DNA of 64,000 nucleotides from Bathynomus jamesi (Eukaryota; Arthropoda; Malacostraca; Isopoda; Cirolanidae): the NCBI GenBank assembly GCA_023014485.1, contig JAJOZX010001572.1, positions 818,501-882,500 of the forward strand. The letters are read 5' to 3'. Positions 1 to 11,431 of the stretch are shown in pieces (position 1 is the stretch's first letter; every line of letters begins with the position of its first letter). The notes beneath the pieces were generated by a model. The model was not told where the DNA came from. It did not search any database and was given only the letters and a program-made list of their open reading frames with translations. Both the position numbers and the translations under genes were made by a program.

Positions 1-63
1 AGTGCTCTTTCTACTATCAGTTTTACAGCAGGCAGAGCGGACATCTTTTAAGAGTATATAACA

Positions 64-287
64 CAGTAGTTCTTAACTCCTGGAAGGCGACCCAAAATTG
101 GGTCGCCAAGCCATTTTGATTGGTTCATTAAATTATCATTTATCACTTATTTATGTTATCCCTAAACATTTAACCATTAATTATTTATTTTATTATCTTT
201 CTAAGTGAACTATTTGAAGGCATGGGTCGCCGAGCTAGCCCCGTAACCAGAATTTGGGGCGTAGCCTAAAGAGGTTAAGAACCACTG
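64..287. mobile_element. hAT-type MITE, 224 bp, 8-bp target duplication
   Basis: The ends are inverted: CAGTAGTTCTTAACTCC at the left and GAGGTTAAGAACCACTG at the right. The 8 bases flanking each side are identical (ATATAACA at 56-63 and 288-295). CAGTG-type termini with 8-bp duplications are the hallmark of the hAT superfamily. No coding capacity is present, so it is non-autonomous. Confidence 0.85.
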
Positions 288-637
288 ATATAACACAACA
301 TTAATAAAACTTAGCAAGTTGCGGGATTGAGGCTTTTTGAAAGACGAAACTTTCGGCCGACGGTATAAATTCTCGAAATGTCAAATTTTTTTTTTTCAAA
401 TGCAAAATTCCTCGAAGAATCTTTAGATTGCCACAAACAGAAAGACGACGAAACAAAAGATTTAATCTAACCTAACTAAATTCGATCTAATTTAACCTGA
501 TTTTACCTAATTTAACCTATCTTAAATTATCTTAACTCTACTTAACTTCATTAAAAGACAACCGTATAAAGTTTTGTAGACGATAAAAATTGAATAAAAT
601 ATTTCTCGACAAATTTCCATCGATCGATCGATTGATC

Positions 638-645
638 GAGAGAGA

Positions 646-698
<53 letters not shown>
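638..698. repeat. (AG)n microsatellite
   Basis: A nearly pure GA dinucleotide array, one of more than a dozen long AG/CT arrays in the window. Confidence 0.95.
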
Positions 699-701
<3 letters not shown>

Positions 702-1051
702 CCTACATTTCGTTTATTAATTAAAAATTTCGCAGGTAAAATTTAAAGATGATAACGAATTTCAAAGAAAATTCATAATTGGTTATTTCATTATGGGAGA
801 TTATATAAATAATAGTATTTTTTAAATAACTTTATTTTGAATGTTAATTGAGGGATTTTTAGAACGAGTTAAAAAGGATTTAAAAAAAAAAATCCCCATT
901 TTTTTTTCCTTCGCATCATTGGGAAATTTTGACTGGATCGAAAGTATTGTTGAAGAAATTTCACCTCGAACACGATTTTTTTACATTAATAACCCGTTAA
1001 GTGACCTTCTCCGCATCGAGTTTCATTCTATGACCTTTTATAAACCTTCAC

Positions 1052-1295
1052 CTGATATTGCGAATCCGGAGAATCCCACGGCAGTCGTAAGGGCAGAGAT
1101 TGCGAGTACCGGAGTGTGTGCGAAAGCAACGACCAATAGGAAGATGGCTTCCATGCCGAAACCTCCGCAGTTGAACAACTTTCGCACCACTGTCGTTGAG
1201 AAGATCTTGTTACTTCTGAGGTGGTCGGCCAAATGACCTCCGATTGGTACTATTATCGTCATAACTAAATGTGGCAAAGCAGACAGTGTACCGCT
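1052..1295 (-). CDS. VGlut: VGLUT exon i (membrane segments 8-10)
   Basis: A 244-nt exon with acceptor TTTCCCCTAG and donor GTGAAG, phase 0 in and phase 1 out. It encodes [74 protein letters not shown] and FSGFAIS. LPHL(V/I)[22 protein letters not shown] and FSGFAISG are all VGLUT-specific blocks. The next expected segment (the NVNHLDIAPRYA block and the last helices) is not found between 1 and 1051, so the gene continues past the left edge. Translations from the other strand here are shadows. Confidence 0.97.
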
Positions 1296-1311
1296 CTAGG
1301 GGAAAAAAATA

Positions 1312-1342
<31 letters not shown>

Positions 1343-1703
1343 TTTTTAAATTTCGGGAAGAACCGATTCGCCTCTATTGAAAAGGGCATATCTCGGTGGA
1401 AAAACAAAGAAAAAGTGAGAGGAAAGACAGAGGAAAAAGAAAGGGTGGAGGGGACAGTCGAAGTGGAAAAAGACCAAGGATGACAAGGACTGCAGGGTCG
1501 AGCCCCATCATCCTTGGGTGCTAGGGCCGGGAGGGCGCACGTGAAACCTCCAGGAACAAGCACGTACAAACGAGCACAAAGAGCACTCGAGAGCACGAGC
1601 TTAGAACCCCCTTGCGGGGATATATATATATATATGGTAAAATTTAAGATTCACGTTAATGAATTTTTGAGAGTTCAAAATAATGACCTAAACCTAACTT
1701 GAC

Positions 1704-1735
1704 TTGACCTGACCTAACCTAACCTAACCTAATTT
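1704..1735. repeat. Short telomere-like (CCTAA)n tract
   Basis: Four or so consecutive CCTAA units, preceded by decayed versions (CTTGA, CCTGA). This is the complement of the arthropod telomere unit TTAGG. It is too short to say whether it is a true interstitial telomere or simply an AACCTAA-rich repeat. Confidence 0.4.
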
Positions 1736-1816
1736 AATAGTGAATAGCTTTAAGGGCGGATTTTTTAACTTAAAAATTTCATTGTAGTGAATCTGATATT
1801 TAGCCATATATATATA

Positions 1817-1861
<45 letters not shown>

Positions 1862-2204
1862 GCCTTTCAATATTAATATCAATCTTAGTGTTATCAGCTG
1901 CGCGTCAACTAATTGAGAAAAAGATTACAAAAATTGAAGTAACAGAAAAAAAATTATTGTCACTATTAACATCATGATCATTATTATCATCATCATCATC
2001 ATCATCATATCTTTTATATGATAATAATGACAACTGAGATATTATTTCTTTAATTGCAAAGCATAAAATCTAATTAATATATTTCTCTCATTATTAATAT
2101 TATGTAAATAATTAAAAAAAAAAAATTCAGCTAATTTTGTAGGTTAAGAAACATACATAAAAAAAGTGTAGATTATTTAGTGTAAATTAAACAAAACTAT
2201 TGTA

Positions 2205-2441
2205 CAGGGTGGTCCATAAGTCCCAATTGGTTATAATTAAAGCGAAAATCCATCTAGCGGAACTCGCACTGACGTAATCGATTACTAAGGAAAGAATACT
2301 CGTCGAGATGGTCATAATATTTTGCGCTTTTTAATAATAAAAAAAAAATATTTCTAAATTTATTATCAACTCTTTACTTTGTTTGAATTTTTTTGTATTT
2401 TCACCTTAATTATAACCCATTGGGACTTATGGGCCACCCTG
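2205..2441. mobile_element. Tc1/mariner-type MITE, 237 bp, TA duplication
   Basis: The inverted ends CAGGGTGGTCCATAAGTCCC and its complement (GGGACTTATGGGCCACCCTG) are flanked by TA on both sides. The similarity continues inward (AATTGGTTATAATTA against TAATTATAACCCATT). There is no ORF. CAGGGTG termini recur in other small elements here (19651, 23981, 42110, 44191), so this is a common TIR style rather than one family. Confidence 0.85.
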
Positions 2442-2587
2442 TATACTTCATGAATGAGATCTTTATACTGTAAATCCTGCGTGAAGCTCAGATGAGAATA
2501 ATTTTGATCCATAGATGTAAATTAGGCGGTAAGTAATGTTTGCATTTTGTCCTACTATTATGTGTTACAAAACTCTGAATTTCTCAC

Positions 2588-2755
2588 CTTGGCGATATCA
2601 AAATGAAAAACTTCCTTGAAGTACCTTGGCTGTGTGATAATGAGAAGGTAGAAAGTCCAAGAACGGGCGACGTTAGCCACCACAATCGCCCACACAGGTT
2701 TCGAAGTGAAAAAAGCTTTCCAAGGGGTTGTGGCGAAAGTGGGTTGATGAATAGG
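2588..2755 (-). CDS. VGlut: VGLUT exon h (central loop and membrane segment 7)
   Basis: A 168-nt exon with acceptor GATTTCAG and donor GTGAGA, phase 0 at both ends. It encodes [38 protein letters not shown] and [21 protein letters not shown]..(F/M)FTS.PV(Y/W)AI(I/V)VAN..RSW.FYLL is the helix-7 signature of VGLUTs. The Arg of RSW corresponds to R322 of rat VGLUT2, a substrate-site residue, and is kept. The intron to exon g is only 391 nt, the shortest in the gene. Confidence 0.97.
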
Positions 2756-3146
2756 CTGAAATCATCAATATATTCACATTGCGATACCATACAATTTCAT
2801 GGTATAAAACTCAAAAAAAGTGTTTCGAATACGTGTGTTATTTTTATAAAATTAAAATGTTACCAGCTTACCACTTTCAGTTATCAGACTTACTAAAAAA
2901 TGATCATTTTTCTGTATACAAAGTCACAGTAAACGGTAAACAACGTACCATTTTGTCACAGAAATAGACTTTATGTTATTAAGGATAGCCACAAGACCAA
3001 CAAATGCGAAGAAAACTAAATATTTTTTTCCTAGAGATAAGATCTCAGACCAATTCCCCCCCCTTATAGCAGGCTATAAGAGTATTAGGAATTAATTAAT
3101 TAATAAATTAATTAATGTATCGAATACTTAAATTGGCGTAACTTAC
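2756..3146 (-). other. VGLUT intron g-h
   Basis: A 391-nt AT-rich intron. No repeat or gene was recognised in it. Confidence 0.9.
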
Positions 3147-3265
3147 TTGCTTTCCAAGAGCTTGTTCAATGTAATGCTGTTCTCTGGCTGAGATTGTTGG
3201 ATGCGTAGCGGGTTTCTCAAAAGCCAGCCAGTACCAGAAACAAGCCCAAACAATGCCGCATGATC
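3147..3265 (-). CDS. VGlut: VGLUT exon g (membrane segment 6 and start of central loop)
   Basis: A 119-nt exon that completes the split Gly codon. It encodes SCGIVWACFWYWLAFEKP then ATHPTISAREQHYIEQALGKQ in two parts. The acceptor is TGTAATAG, with an unusually weak pyrimidine tract, and the donor is GTAAGT. The aromatic helix followed by a Pro/His-Pro-(T/A)-IS motif and an acidic YIE helix matches helix 6 and the cytosolic loop of VGLUTs (HPTI...E..YIE). The weak acceptor is the only odd splice signal in the gene, but the phase fits both sides. Confidence 0.95.
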
Positions 3266-3403
3266 CTATTACATATAATAAATAAATTAAGTTCAATTAT
3301 ATTATTTTTAATTTAATTAATTAGTAATTTTTTGTATGAATCTCACTTCCCAAATTGCTGTTGTACATATGGTACAAGAAGTTAAAGTTCACCAGCGTGT
3401 GTA

Positions 3404-3409
<6 letters not shown>

Positions 3410-3486
<77 letters not shown>
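3410..3486. repeat. (AG)n microsatellite
   Basis: A pure GA array about 77 bp long. Confidence 0.95.
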
Positions 3487-3489
<3 letters not shown>

Positions 3490-3891
3490 TGTGCAGAAAT
3501 GCTAGAAATTAAACAGAAAATGTGCGTCATCCCTTCTTTGAAGATAACCACCCAATCTGAATTTTTTCACGGAGTGAAAAACAAAGGTTACAATATACTA
3601 CTATCATACTTCATCATTAATTATTCACATTTAAAATACTATTCCAGAATGAAGGCAACTTCAGAACTGCTTGAAATATGAGGCACCTTTTCGTAACATT
3701 ATAGTATCGAAGAGAAGTTTGAAGTTTGTACGAGTAGAAGTTTAAACTTTGGTGTAAGTTGGGTAATAACAAAGAAATATTCAGCGCCTAAATCTTATTT
3801 ACTCTTGGATGAACGTCAGATATATATTGGTTAAAAACCCGCAGTGATTGTTTTTTTTGTGTGCAAAACTTCATAATTGCTCAATGCATCA

Positions 3892-3961
<70 letters not shown>

Positions 3962-4147
3962 TGTATATATACAGTGCGTGTCACGACGAAATGTCATATA
4001 TTCGGGAGCTTATACCTGAGGTCATTCCCAGTCAAAAACTTCATATGAACATAGGTCCGATTCTTAACGTTATGGAGCTATGGATGTTTGAATGTTTAAA
4101 AATAAGAATAAGCGAACAAATTGCTGCTAAAGTTTTTATTTATGAAT

Positions 4148-5210
4148 TTACAATAACTTTTCAAAATGACTACCCTCGGCCTCAATATACATCAGGGCTG
4201 GTCTGTGAATCGCCCGTGTAGCTCGCATTAGTTCATTACCATTGTCCTTTATGAGGGCTGCAGCATCCAAAATGCGACGGAGCAATGCATCTCGTGTTTC
4301 TACTTTTCTCTGATACACCAGTTCTTTCATACGCCCCCACAGATAAAAATCTAGAGGGGTTAGGTCCGGAGACCTGGGTGGCCAATTTTGTGCACCATCA
4401 CGACCGATCCGTCGACCAGGGAAGCGATCATCGAGATGCGTTCTCACTGCACGGCTAAAATGGGGAGGAGCTCCGTCTTGTTGGAAGTACATACGCAATC
4501 GTGTTGCCAAAGGTACATCTTCTAACAGTGGCGGCAGTTCGTCTTGCAGAAATCGTAGATAAATGTCACCTGCAAGACCACCTTCGAAGATAAACGGACC
4601 AATCAGCTGACCGTAGAGAATACCACACCACACATTGACACTGAACCGATGTTGAAAACTACTTTCCACAATGGCATGAGGATTCATTTCTGACCACACA
4701 TGTGAATTGCGTGTTGTTGATACTGTCGCGGGTAAATTGAGCCTCATCACAGAACAAGACGTATCGATGCAGTTGTCGATCGGCATTGAACCAATTACAA
4801 AATTCCAGCCGTTGGGCACGATCCCCAGGTTGGAGGTGCTGGACGCGCTGTATGTGGTATGGATACATGCCTTCTTTGTGTAACGTTCTACATACTCTCG
4901 TTTGAGGAACTCTAAGACGTGTGGAAATCCTTCGCGTACTAACATGAGGACTCCGCTGTATCATCTGAATAATGTTTTCTCGTTCGGCCACATCTTGTTG
5001 TACCGGACGCTCAGATGAAATAGTAACGCTAGGAAATGAACCGCTCTCTTGCAATCTCCGGAAAACGTTGCTAAACACTCCTCGATCCGGATTTCTTCGG
5101 TTTGGAAAAAGTCTCTGATATTTAGCGACAGCAGCAGTAGTATTTCCATCGCAAAATCCATAAACATACACCATATCGGCATATTCGGCATTTTTAAACG
5201 TAAAAGGCAT
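4148..5210 (-). mobile_element. Tc1/mariner-group transposase remnant with DUF4817-like HTH
   Basis: The minus strand encodes an almost complete transposase. It starts at MPFTFKNAEYADMV, with the N-terminal helix-turn-helix of the DUF4817 type (YADMVYVYGFCDGN, LFPNRRNPDRGVF). The catalytic triad is visible: [19 protein letters not shown] and SPDLTPLDFYLWG, with about 36 residues between the second and third Asp. One frameshift near 4690 separates the first-Asp part from the rest, so the copy is inactive. Terminal inverted repeats are not obvious: the left side ends near the (TA)n at 3970 and the right side abuts LINE sequence at about 5345. Transposases of this WPPRSPDLTPLDF type move by DDE cut and paste. 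Confidence 0.88.
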
Positions 5211-5344
5211 ACTGAACGCACAAAACATCAACTGCACGCTGTGAAACACAACACTCTACTGCGTAATTAGTTCGGCTCGCTAAGTATCTGTCAATTCAGT
5301 TCAAAGTCACGCATACGCATGCTTCAAATTCAAACATTTTAGTT

Positions 5345-6365
5345 GTATGGGATATATGGAATCCGGCCCCGGTGATTTACGCGTTTTCATTTTATCAATA
5401 TAGCGCATTACCTCCCCTTCACTAACCACAATATTATCCAAAATATTACCATTATCAAAAGGTATTATGTCTATGATCGTAGGGATATTCGTTACATCTT
5501 CTATAGTAAAAACTTACGTAAAAAATTCGTTTAGCAAGGTAGCCATTTCCTTGTTTTCAGAAACTAGATCTCCGTTTACATTTTTCAAAGGCCCCAAGAC
5601 ACTTTTTACTGGATTTCTATTATTGACGTATTGAAAGAATCGCTTGTTTTTTTTTACCGTCACGAGCTATGGAGATTTCAAATTCGCGCTTGAACTTTTT
5701 TATTACACTTTTCGCTTCACGCCTCAGAGATATGTAGTTGTTTCGTAACCACAAATTGTCTTTATCGCACTTATGTAGCCTATAAGCCCTACCTCTACTC
5801 TTTATAATGTCTCCTACTCTAGAAGTAAACCACAAGGGCTTGTTGTTTACTTTCGTACGCTTAATTTTGTACGGTACACATTCCTCATTTATAGTCCTAA
5901 ATACTGTTTCAAACGATTCCCACATTAGTTTTGCGTTGGAGTTCCCCATTACGTTTTCCAATTGATGTGTGACAATTTATTTCGAAATTTACAAAAGTCT
6001 GCGTGCTGGAAGTTAGGAATTTTAGTCGAGTTAGTTGGTTTCGAGTGACTTACTGAGAGGACAAACTCTACCATATTGTGATCGCTATTGCTTAATGGTT
6101 CTATTACTTAAAGATCAGTAATTAGCCTATCATCCGTAGTTATTACTAAATCTAAAATACTGTCCAACCTCGTAGGTTCCCCAACCTTTTGAATAAGAAA
6201 GCTATCCTCGAGAAAATTAACTAAACGATTACCTTCCGCGTCTCCCTGCATTGTATCGTAATTCACGTTGGCGCAATTAAAGTCACCCATAACTAAAGCC
6301 TGCTCACTACCGATTATTCTCTTTAGTTCACAATATAACGCTTCGTCCGTATATATAACTGACAA
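5345..6365 (-). mobile_element. Non-LTR retrotransposon remnant (endonuclease and RT start)
   Basis: The minus-strand translation near 6100-6365 contains an endonuclease-type motif, VMGDFNCANVNY, followed by DSILDLVITTDD, typical of the EEP endonuclease of LINEs. Downstream, 5620-5961 encodes KPLWFTSRVGDIIKSRGRAY and a basic region, the usual linker before the reverse transcriptase. 5345-5420 reads VVSEGEVMRYIDKMKTRKSP then GPD, the start of the RT domain. Stops and frame changes are present. The RT core is missing because the sequence stops where the mariner-group remnant begins, which suggests that element or a deletion truncated it. Confidence 0.82.
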
Positions 6366-6452
6366 TGCTACAACATAATAAAACTGAATTAGTTAAAAAT
6401 TAAGCATTAATGGTAGATGAATGAGCCAAGTGAAGTAATAGAAATTACAGAA

Positions 6453-6625
6453 GTGACAAGCTAATAAAGACCCTAAGATTCATCTCAGATGGATCTATTG
6501 TCCGCTGTGTTACAGAGTTACAGGCTAACAAAGACCCTAAGATCTACTCTATGCTAGACCAAGTATGGTGTGCTCACCAGGACTCGAACCTGGAACCTTC
6601 TGTAGAAATAGGGATGAGTGTACGC
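6453..6625 (-). mobile_element. SINE-like sequence with tRNA B-box
   Basis: On the minus strand, GGTTCCAGGTTCGAGTCC followed by TGGTGAGCAC resembles a tRNA T-arm and acceptor end (B-box). Downstream is the motif AACAAAGACCCTAAGATC in two diverged copies (near 6463 and 6526), with a third near 62549. The D-arm side is not convincing, so this is a SINE-like repeat and not a tRNA gene. Confidence 0.5.
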
Positions 6626-7487
6626 TGCAAAAAACAAGTATATGACTGATCCACTGATAGTGGACCGAAATGGGAGTGACATTCTCTCTCAAAACAAGAA
6701 ACTCTTCCTTTAAATTCTCAAATCTGGACGTCTTACTGCGGACTTCGGATGAAGATAGGGATGGAAATGATAATAAGTAGGAAGTAACCACTACTATCTG
6801 TACCAAACACTTTATACAATCCCTTCACAACCTCCGTCATATTTTTCACATTTACCAAAATATCTTTCACGCAATCAATCATTCTTGTTCTCTCACAAAC
6901 AAAAACGTTCTCATAAAAAAATGTACGCGATATTTCGTTCCTTAAACATTAAACTAAAAGTAAACGTAAAATAAAGCGTATTTAACGTAAGGAGGAAGTG
7001 ATCAAGATTTACGAGATCAACTTCCTTCTATCTACCTAATTTTAAAAACAATTTGAAGCCTCGCACTAATTTCAAATCGTTTCCCAATTAATTTTCATTC
7101 ATGGAATAGCTTTTCGTGACATGTAAAAATCATAATTTTCGTCATAATTTAATTAATTCTCTATATAATACTTTGGATCATCAATTTGCCGGGTGTTCTT
7201 CTCCTTCTGTTGTGGCGCAAAGGGCATGCGGGTGGTCGGCCTGTTTACGTTAAACTTTTTTTTATATGAACAAAAAACACATATTCTCAAAACATTGATA
7301 AGACTCTTTGATGAAGTTAATCATGGCTAATTCATTTTAGAAAGAGTCAATAATTTTCAGTCCTATTTATGATAACTTTCAATTTACAGTGTATGATTGT
7401 ACGCTCAAAAGGAAACCAAATTAAGTCCTTCTTTTTTTACAGTTCATTAAAAAAGTTACGAGAAAATGATTAAAACTCGCAAACGTA

Positions 7488-7794
7488 TACTGTAAAATTT
7501 AATTGATCCAAACACACCACCGATATTAAAATTTTAATTGGTCCATCTGAAACGATTATGGAACATTTTCTTGGTAAAATGGATTGTCCATCTTTCATTT
7601 CTGGACCGGTTTCGAACCAATTATATTTTCATGTCGATATAATTGGTGCAAAATCGGTCGAAAAGGAAAGGATGTTCCAAAGATTTCTTAGATGGACCAT
7701 TCATTTACCAATAAATCGTTCCATAATGTGTTCACCAAATGGAACAACTAATTTCTAATATCGATGGTCTGTATGGAACAATTTTACAGTGTAC
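7488..7794. mobile_element. MITE with long imperfect TIRs
   Basis: The left end (ACTGTAAAATTTAATTGATC) and the complement of the right end (ACTGTAAAATTGTTCCATAC) can be aligned for about 70 bp, including CACCGATATTA against CATCGATATTA and ATTATGGAAC on both sides. No coding capacity is recognised. Confidence 0.6.
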
Positions 7795-8353
7795 TCTAAC
7801 CAAACCTTGAGTGTGGATGTCGGGGAAATCCTATAGCCTGATTAATCACTAGACTGCAAGATGCACTTGTTAGTTATTGAACACGTTTTTACCATAAACG
7901 TCGGAGTCACTTTAATTTCGATTCGAGTTTGTTATAAAATTACCGCAACACGTTAAACTCGAGAGGTTTCCCTCGCAGGTGACTCCATACTCGCAGATGT
8001 TCTGAAGTTAAGCCTCATAACTGACCCCCATCACTTGCAGGGCGTCACCGTTTGCAATAATCTCCAATCAGTAACGAACAACAACTCGGAAAAAAAATTA
8101 CAACAACCCTATATACTGTACTGGATGGTCTGACCATAAACGCCAAGGTGACGCCATCTTTTAGCAGTCTTTGCTAAATATAGAATTGTAACTTGGCTCA
8201 CTCTTATGCTGCAAAAAATCTGCTCATCGAAAAGATGACCTATTCCCGCTCTAAACCTTCTATTTCATTCCTTTTGCAACCTAACGAAGCTATCAACCAT
8301 TTCATGACCCACATTGATGCTGCCGCATATACAATAGATCTAATAATTTTTAA

Positions 8354-8458
<105 letters not shown>

Positions 8459-8460
8459 AA

Positions 8461-8625
8461 TGGTTGGAAGTTGGATTTGAAGCGGTTTAGGACTAGTGTG
8501 TGTGGGAATTACTTTACCTATAAGATCTGTGACACGAGGAACAGGTTACCTTCAGAAGTTGTGAACAGTTCCTCTGTGGATCATTTTAAGAAAAGGTTAG
8601 ACCAAATCTTGCACACTATTTGAGG
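8461..8625 (+). mobile_element. Non-LTR retrotransposon C-terminal fragment (CR1-like)
   Basis: The plus strand reads WKLDLKRFRTSVCGNYFTYK then NRLPSEVVNSSSVDHFKKRL then DQIL. The pattern of WN/NRLP, VV and FK.RLD is the characteristic C-terminus of CR1/Jockey-group LINE ORF2 proteins. The fragment is preceded by (CT)n and followed by a short (CT)n at about 8726-8753, as expected of a 5'-truncated insertion. Confidence 0.75.
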
Positions 8626-8722
8626 GTGTAAAAAATTTTCCCTGGCACCCATTACCATTGGTACCTCCTCGGTATGGGCCGCAAGGCCTTTTGAGGTACT
8701 TCTTTTCCTTGTAACTCCTTGT

Positions 8723-8755
<33 letters not shown>

Positions 8756-9118
8756 CCGATCACAATCTCTCCCTCTTCTCTAATCCTATTCAGCATTTCC
8801 TAATACCTTGACAAGAGGAATCTGATATTCCCAATAAACGACAAACTCCAAATGAGAAAATCCATTTGATAGTTTGTTGCTAAGATACGGCTCAGAGAAG
8901 CCTGCACAAGTCCCCCACTGTTTGCAATCGTATCTCCTCGGCTCATTAGTTTTCGTAAGGAGGAAAAAGGAGGAATGATTGACGTATTGTTTGAATATTG
9001 ACCGTAATAAGGATACATATCTCTCTCCCACATTTTTTCATATAGGAAGCATTTGTACTCGAAAGGTTTTGCTTCGCATCGATATAAGAGCGATGATATA
9101 GGAGCCTAATATAGCACA

Positions 9119-9183
<65 letters not shown>

Positions 9184-9439
9184 TATAACTTCCCCACGGA
9201 ATGTTTAGTTGGTTGGAATTCTCAATTTGGAGAAACGTTTCTGATATAGTAGGACATAATTAATAACACTTACGACAAAGGATTTGCGAACTGTGTGTGG
9301 CATCTTATCTTTGAACTGGTTTTAATAAAGAAATATCAACTGCGAGACTAATTAAATTCACACTGTCTCACTTAGGTACATTCCGGATGATGGAACTACT
9401 GTACGTACATAAAACCTGAACTACAACACTATACTAAAT

Positions 9440-9640
9440 CAAATGACAGTAGTATAACGTCATATTCCCATCTAAAAAAAAGTTGCACTCATATTAACGT
9501 CTTGGTGTCGTCATATTGTTTCATGATGCCGTAAATTTTAATAAAATGACACAAACATGAGTTCAGTATGACGTCAGTATGACCGCAATAGGATGTCAAT
9601 ATGACTACTACGTTTCCGACAGTGATATGACGTCATAAAC
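9440..9640. repeat. TGACGTCA-rich AT-rich stretch
   Basis: Several copies of (A)TGACGTCA(T) or TGACGTCA-like words (for example near 9460, 9580 and 9627) occur within 200 bp. This is also the palindromic CRE core, but repetition in an intron suggests a simple or transposon-derived repeat. Confidence 0.35.
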
Positions 9641-9813
9641 AATTATTACAAAACATTAAAAAGTCACCTGGCAAATTTTATTTTAGTATTAACTTTTACT
9701 TCTTACGTTTCATAAATTATATTTAGGAGGGTCCAGGGTGCCAGGGCCCCCAAATATTTGAGGCGGCTGAACCGCCTCATCTGTTAGGGTGCAGGGGCTA
9801 AAGTTATTCTTAC

Positions 9814-9988
9814 CGTAGAAGTAAAATGGAGCTGGCCATCCGATGCCCTGCGTTAGGTAGGAGGACAGAGGTAAGGCGAAAACAGCGCCTGCGTAGCTCC
9901 CACAGAAGGCGAGAGTGGCCAGCCGAGACCTCTCTAAAGGGGGAGCCCAGTTACGCCAGATCCCGTGACAGGCAGGGTACGTCACTCC
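9814..9988 (-). CDS. VGlut: VGLUT exon f ([11 protein letters not shown] block, membrane segments 4-5)
   Basis: A 175-nt exon with acceptor TTCTCCAG and donor GTAAGA. It encodes [55 protein letters not shown] and YFY plus the first base of a Gly codon. [11 protein letters not shown] followed by [12 protein letters not shown] is the most diagnostic VGLUT signature. Sialin-type SLC17 proteins have a Phe-Pro-Ala-Met-His variant there, which argues for VGLUT over SLC17A5. The exon sits 13.7 kb from exon e. Confidence 0.97.
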
Positions 9989-10431
9989 CTGGAGAAGAAC
10001 AAAGAAATATTGACCATATAATGATGACACTGATAAAGAAAACAAAGGAATTTGATACCAATAACCGATTGCATTGGTATGTGTTTACCTCGAACGAGAC
10101 CTTTGTAATAAAGCCTCTGGTCGATATTATCACCACTAAAAAGTTGTTTTTTGGCGAATAAAATCACGACCGCAAAAAATGAAGGCTGCGATTTATTCAC
10201 ACGGATTAATTTACGGATTACTTATAAAACTCCTTCCTCGAGTAAGCGCGAGATTATACACAAAAAAGAAAAAAGACAATTCGCAATTTAAAGACATTTT
10301 TTAAACAACTTTCAAAAATGAAACGCAAAAACGAACACGCAAAAATTTAGAACAAAAATGCACAAAGGGGAAATTACAGACTGAGGGTAACAATGAACAG
10401 GAAAATCAAGCCACGGAGAAGAAAGGCGTGG

Positions 10432-10433
<2 letters not shown>

Positions 10434-10488
<55 letters not shown>
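10434..10488. repeat. (AG)n microsatellite
   Basis: A pure GA array. Serine/leucine-rich reading frames over it are artefacts. Confidence 0.95.
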
Positions 10489-10491
<3 letters not shown>

Positions 10492-10736
10492 AGATATGTC
10501 GTTTTGCGTCGCATCGTATATGTGGTGTTGGTCTATTGAAGCTCCGTTTGTCCCAAATGAAGAATCGACGCGTTCTTTGTTCCTCGACCACAACGCGACA
10601 ATAAAAATCGAAGTTGAACCACCGTTCGTCGACTCGACCGTCTATCCGCCTCGATGGTTTGTTCGAGAACTCCATTAATGGACTAGAAATGGAGACCGTA
10701 ATGGGTCACGAATGGAATCCAAATAACACAAATGCT

Positions 10737-10801
<65 letters not shown>

Positions 10802-11282
10802 ATACACACACGCGCGCATACACACACACACACAAAATATATGTGTGGGTATATAAAAATCAGGGTGTGCGTGTTGATTTTAATATATGCTGAGGAAATT
10901 CCTATAAAATTTCGTTATTATAAAATTCTGCCGATTCAGGATCCCCCCTAAAAAGAGGTTCCGTATTTCGTAGTTAATTAACTAATTAACTTATTTTTTA
11001 TTTATTTTATTAAGTATTAATTGTCGCTAATTGTATAATAGCATTTATTTATCTCTCGGAACTTGATTAACATTACTGCATCCCTTTTAACGTGGTAAAA
11101 TTTTTTACTTCAGTGTACCCTAATTCTAGTTTTCTATAATAGAAAAATATCATTGCAAACTACATTTTCTTTTCGAATTTAGGAAATAATATTGCTTACT
11201 AGAACTACAGATATGGCAATAATTGGTACCAGATTTTAAGTCAACTATATATATATATATATATTATATATATATATATATT

Positions 11283-11386
11283 TCAACTGCAAAGAACACG
11301 CAGTATAATTAACGTAAAGAACGACGCTTGTATAGAAGAACATTCCGCGCAAGATGAGGAGGGAGAACGAACAAATGAAAAAAATG
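11283..11386 (-). mobile_element. Hairpin-SINE family, tail fragment
   Basis: It matches the tail of the family at 34166, 46504 and 54925 (AACTGCAAA...ACGCAGTATAATTAACG, AAGAACGACGCTTGTATAG, CCGCGCAAGATGAG) and ends at AAATGAGG without the tRNA-like head. It is flanked by (TA)n on both sides. Confidence 0.75.
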
Positions 11387-11388
11387 AG

Positions 11389-11431
<43 letters not shown>

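Larger units (their letters stand above)
1..1051 (-). other. VGLUT 3' intron, partial
   Basis: This is intron following exon i. It holds a hAT-type MITE (64-287), a degenerate AACCTAA-rich tract near 460-545, an (AG)n array near 638-698, and otherwise AT-rich sequence with no coding signal. Confidence 0.7.
1296..2587 (-). other. VGLUT intron h-i
   Basis: It contains (TA)n arrays near 1308-1334 and 1804-1860, a short CCTAA tract near 1710-1732, an (ATC)n array near 1984-2006 and a TA-flanked MITE (2205-2441). No coding signal was seen on either strand outside the exons. Confidence 0.8.

Noticed and set aside
841..1236. 131-codon plus-strand open frame
   Set aside because: It overlaps VGLUT exon i on the opposite strand. 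The plus frame is a shadow with a low-complexity start.
3848..4048. Tyr-Ile repeat proteins
   Set aside because: These are frames through (TA)n arrays, with no coding meaning. The same holds for Arg-Glu and Ser-Leu frames through (AG)n and (CT)n.
7975..8060. 5S rRNA-like GAAGTTAAGC word with nearby CCATACTCGC
   Set aside because: Only short words agree with 5S rRNA, and the rest does not align or fold as 5S.
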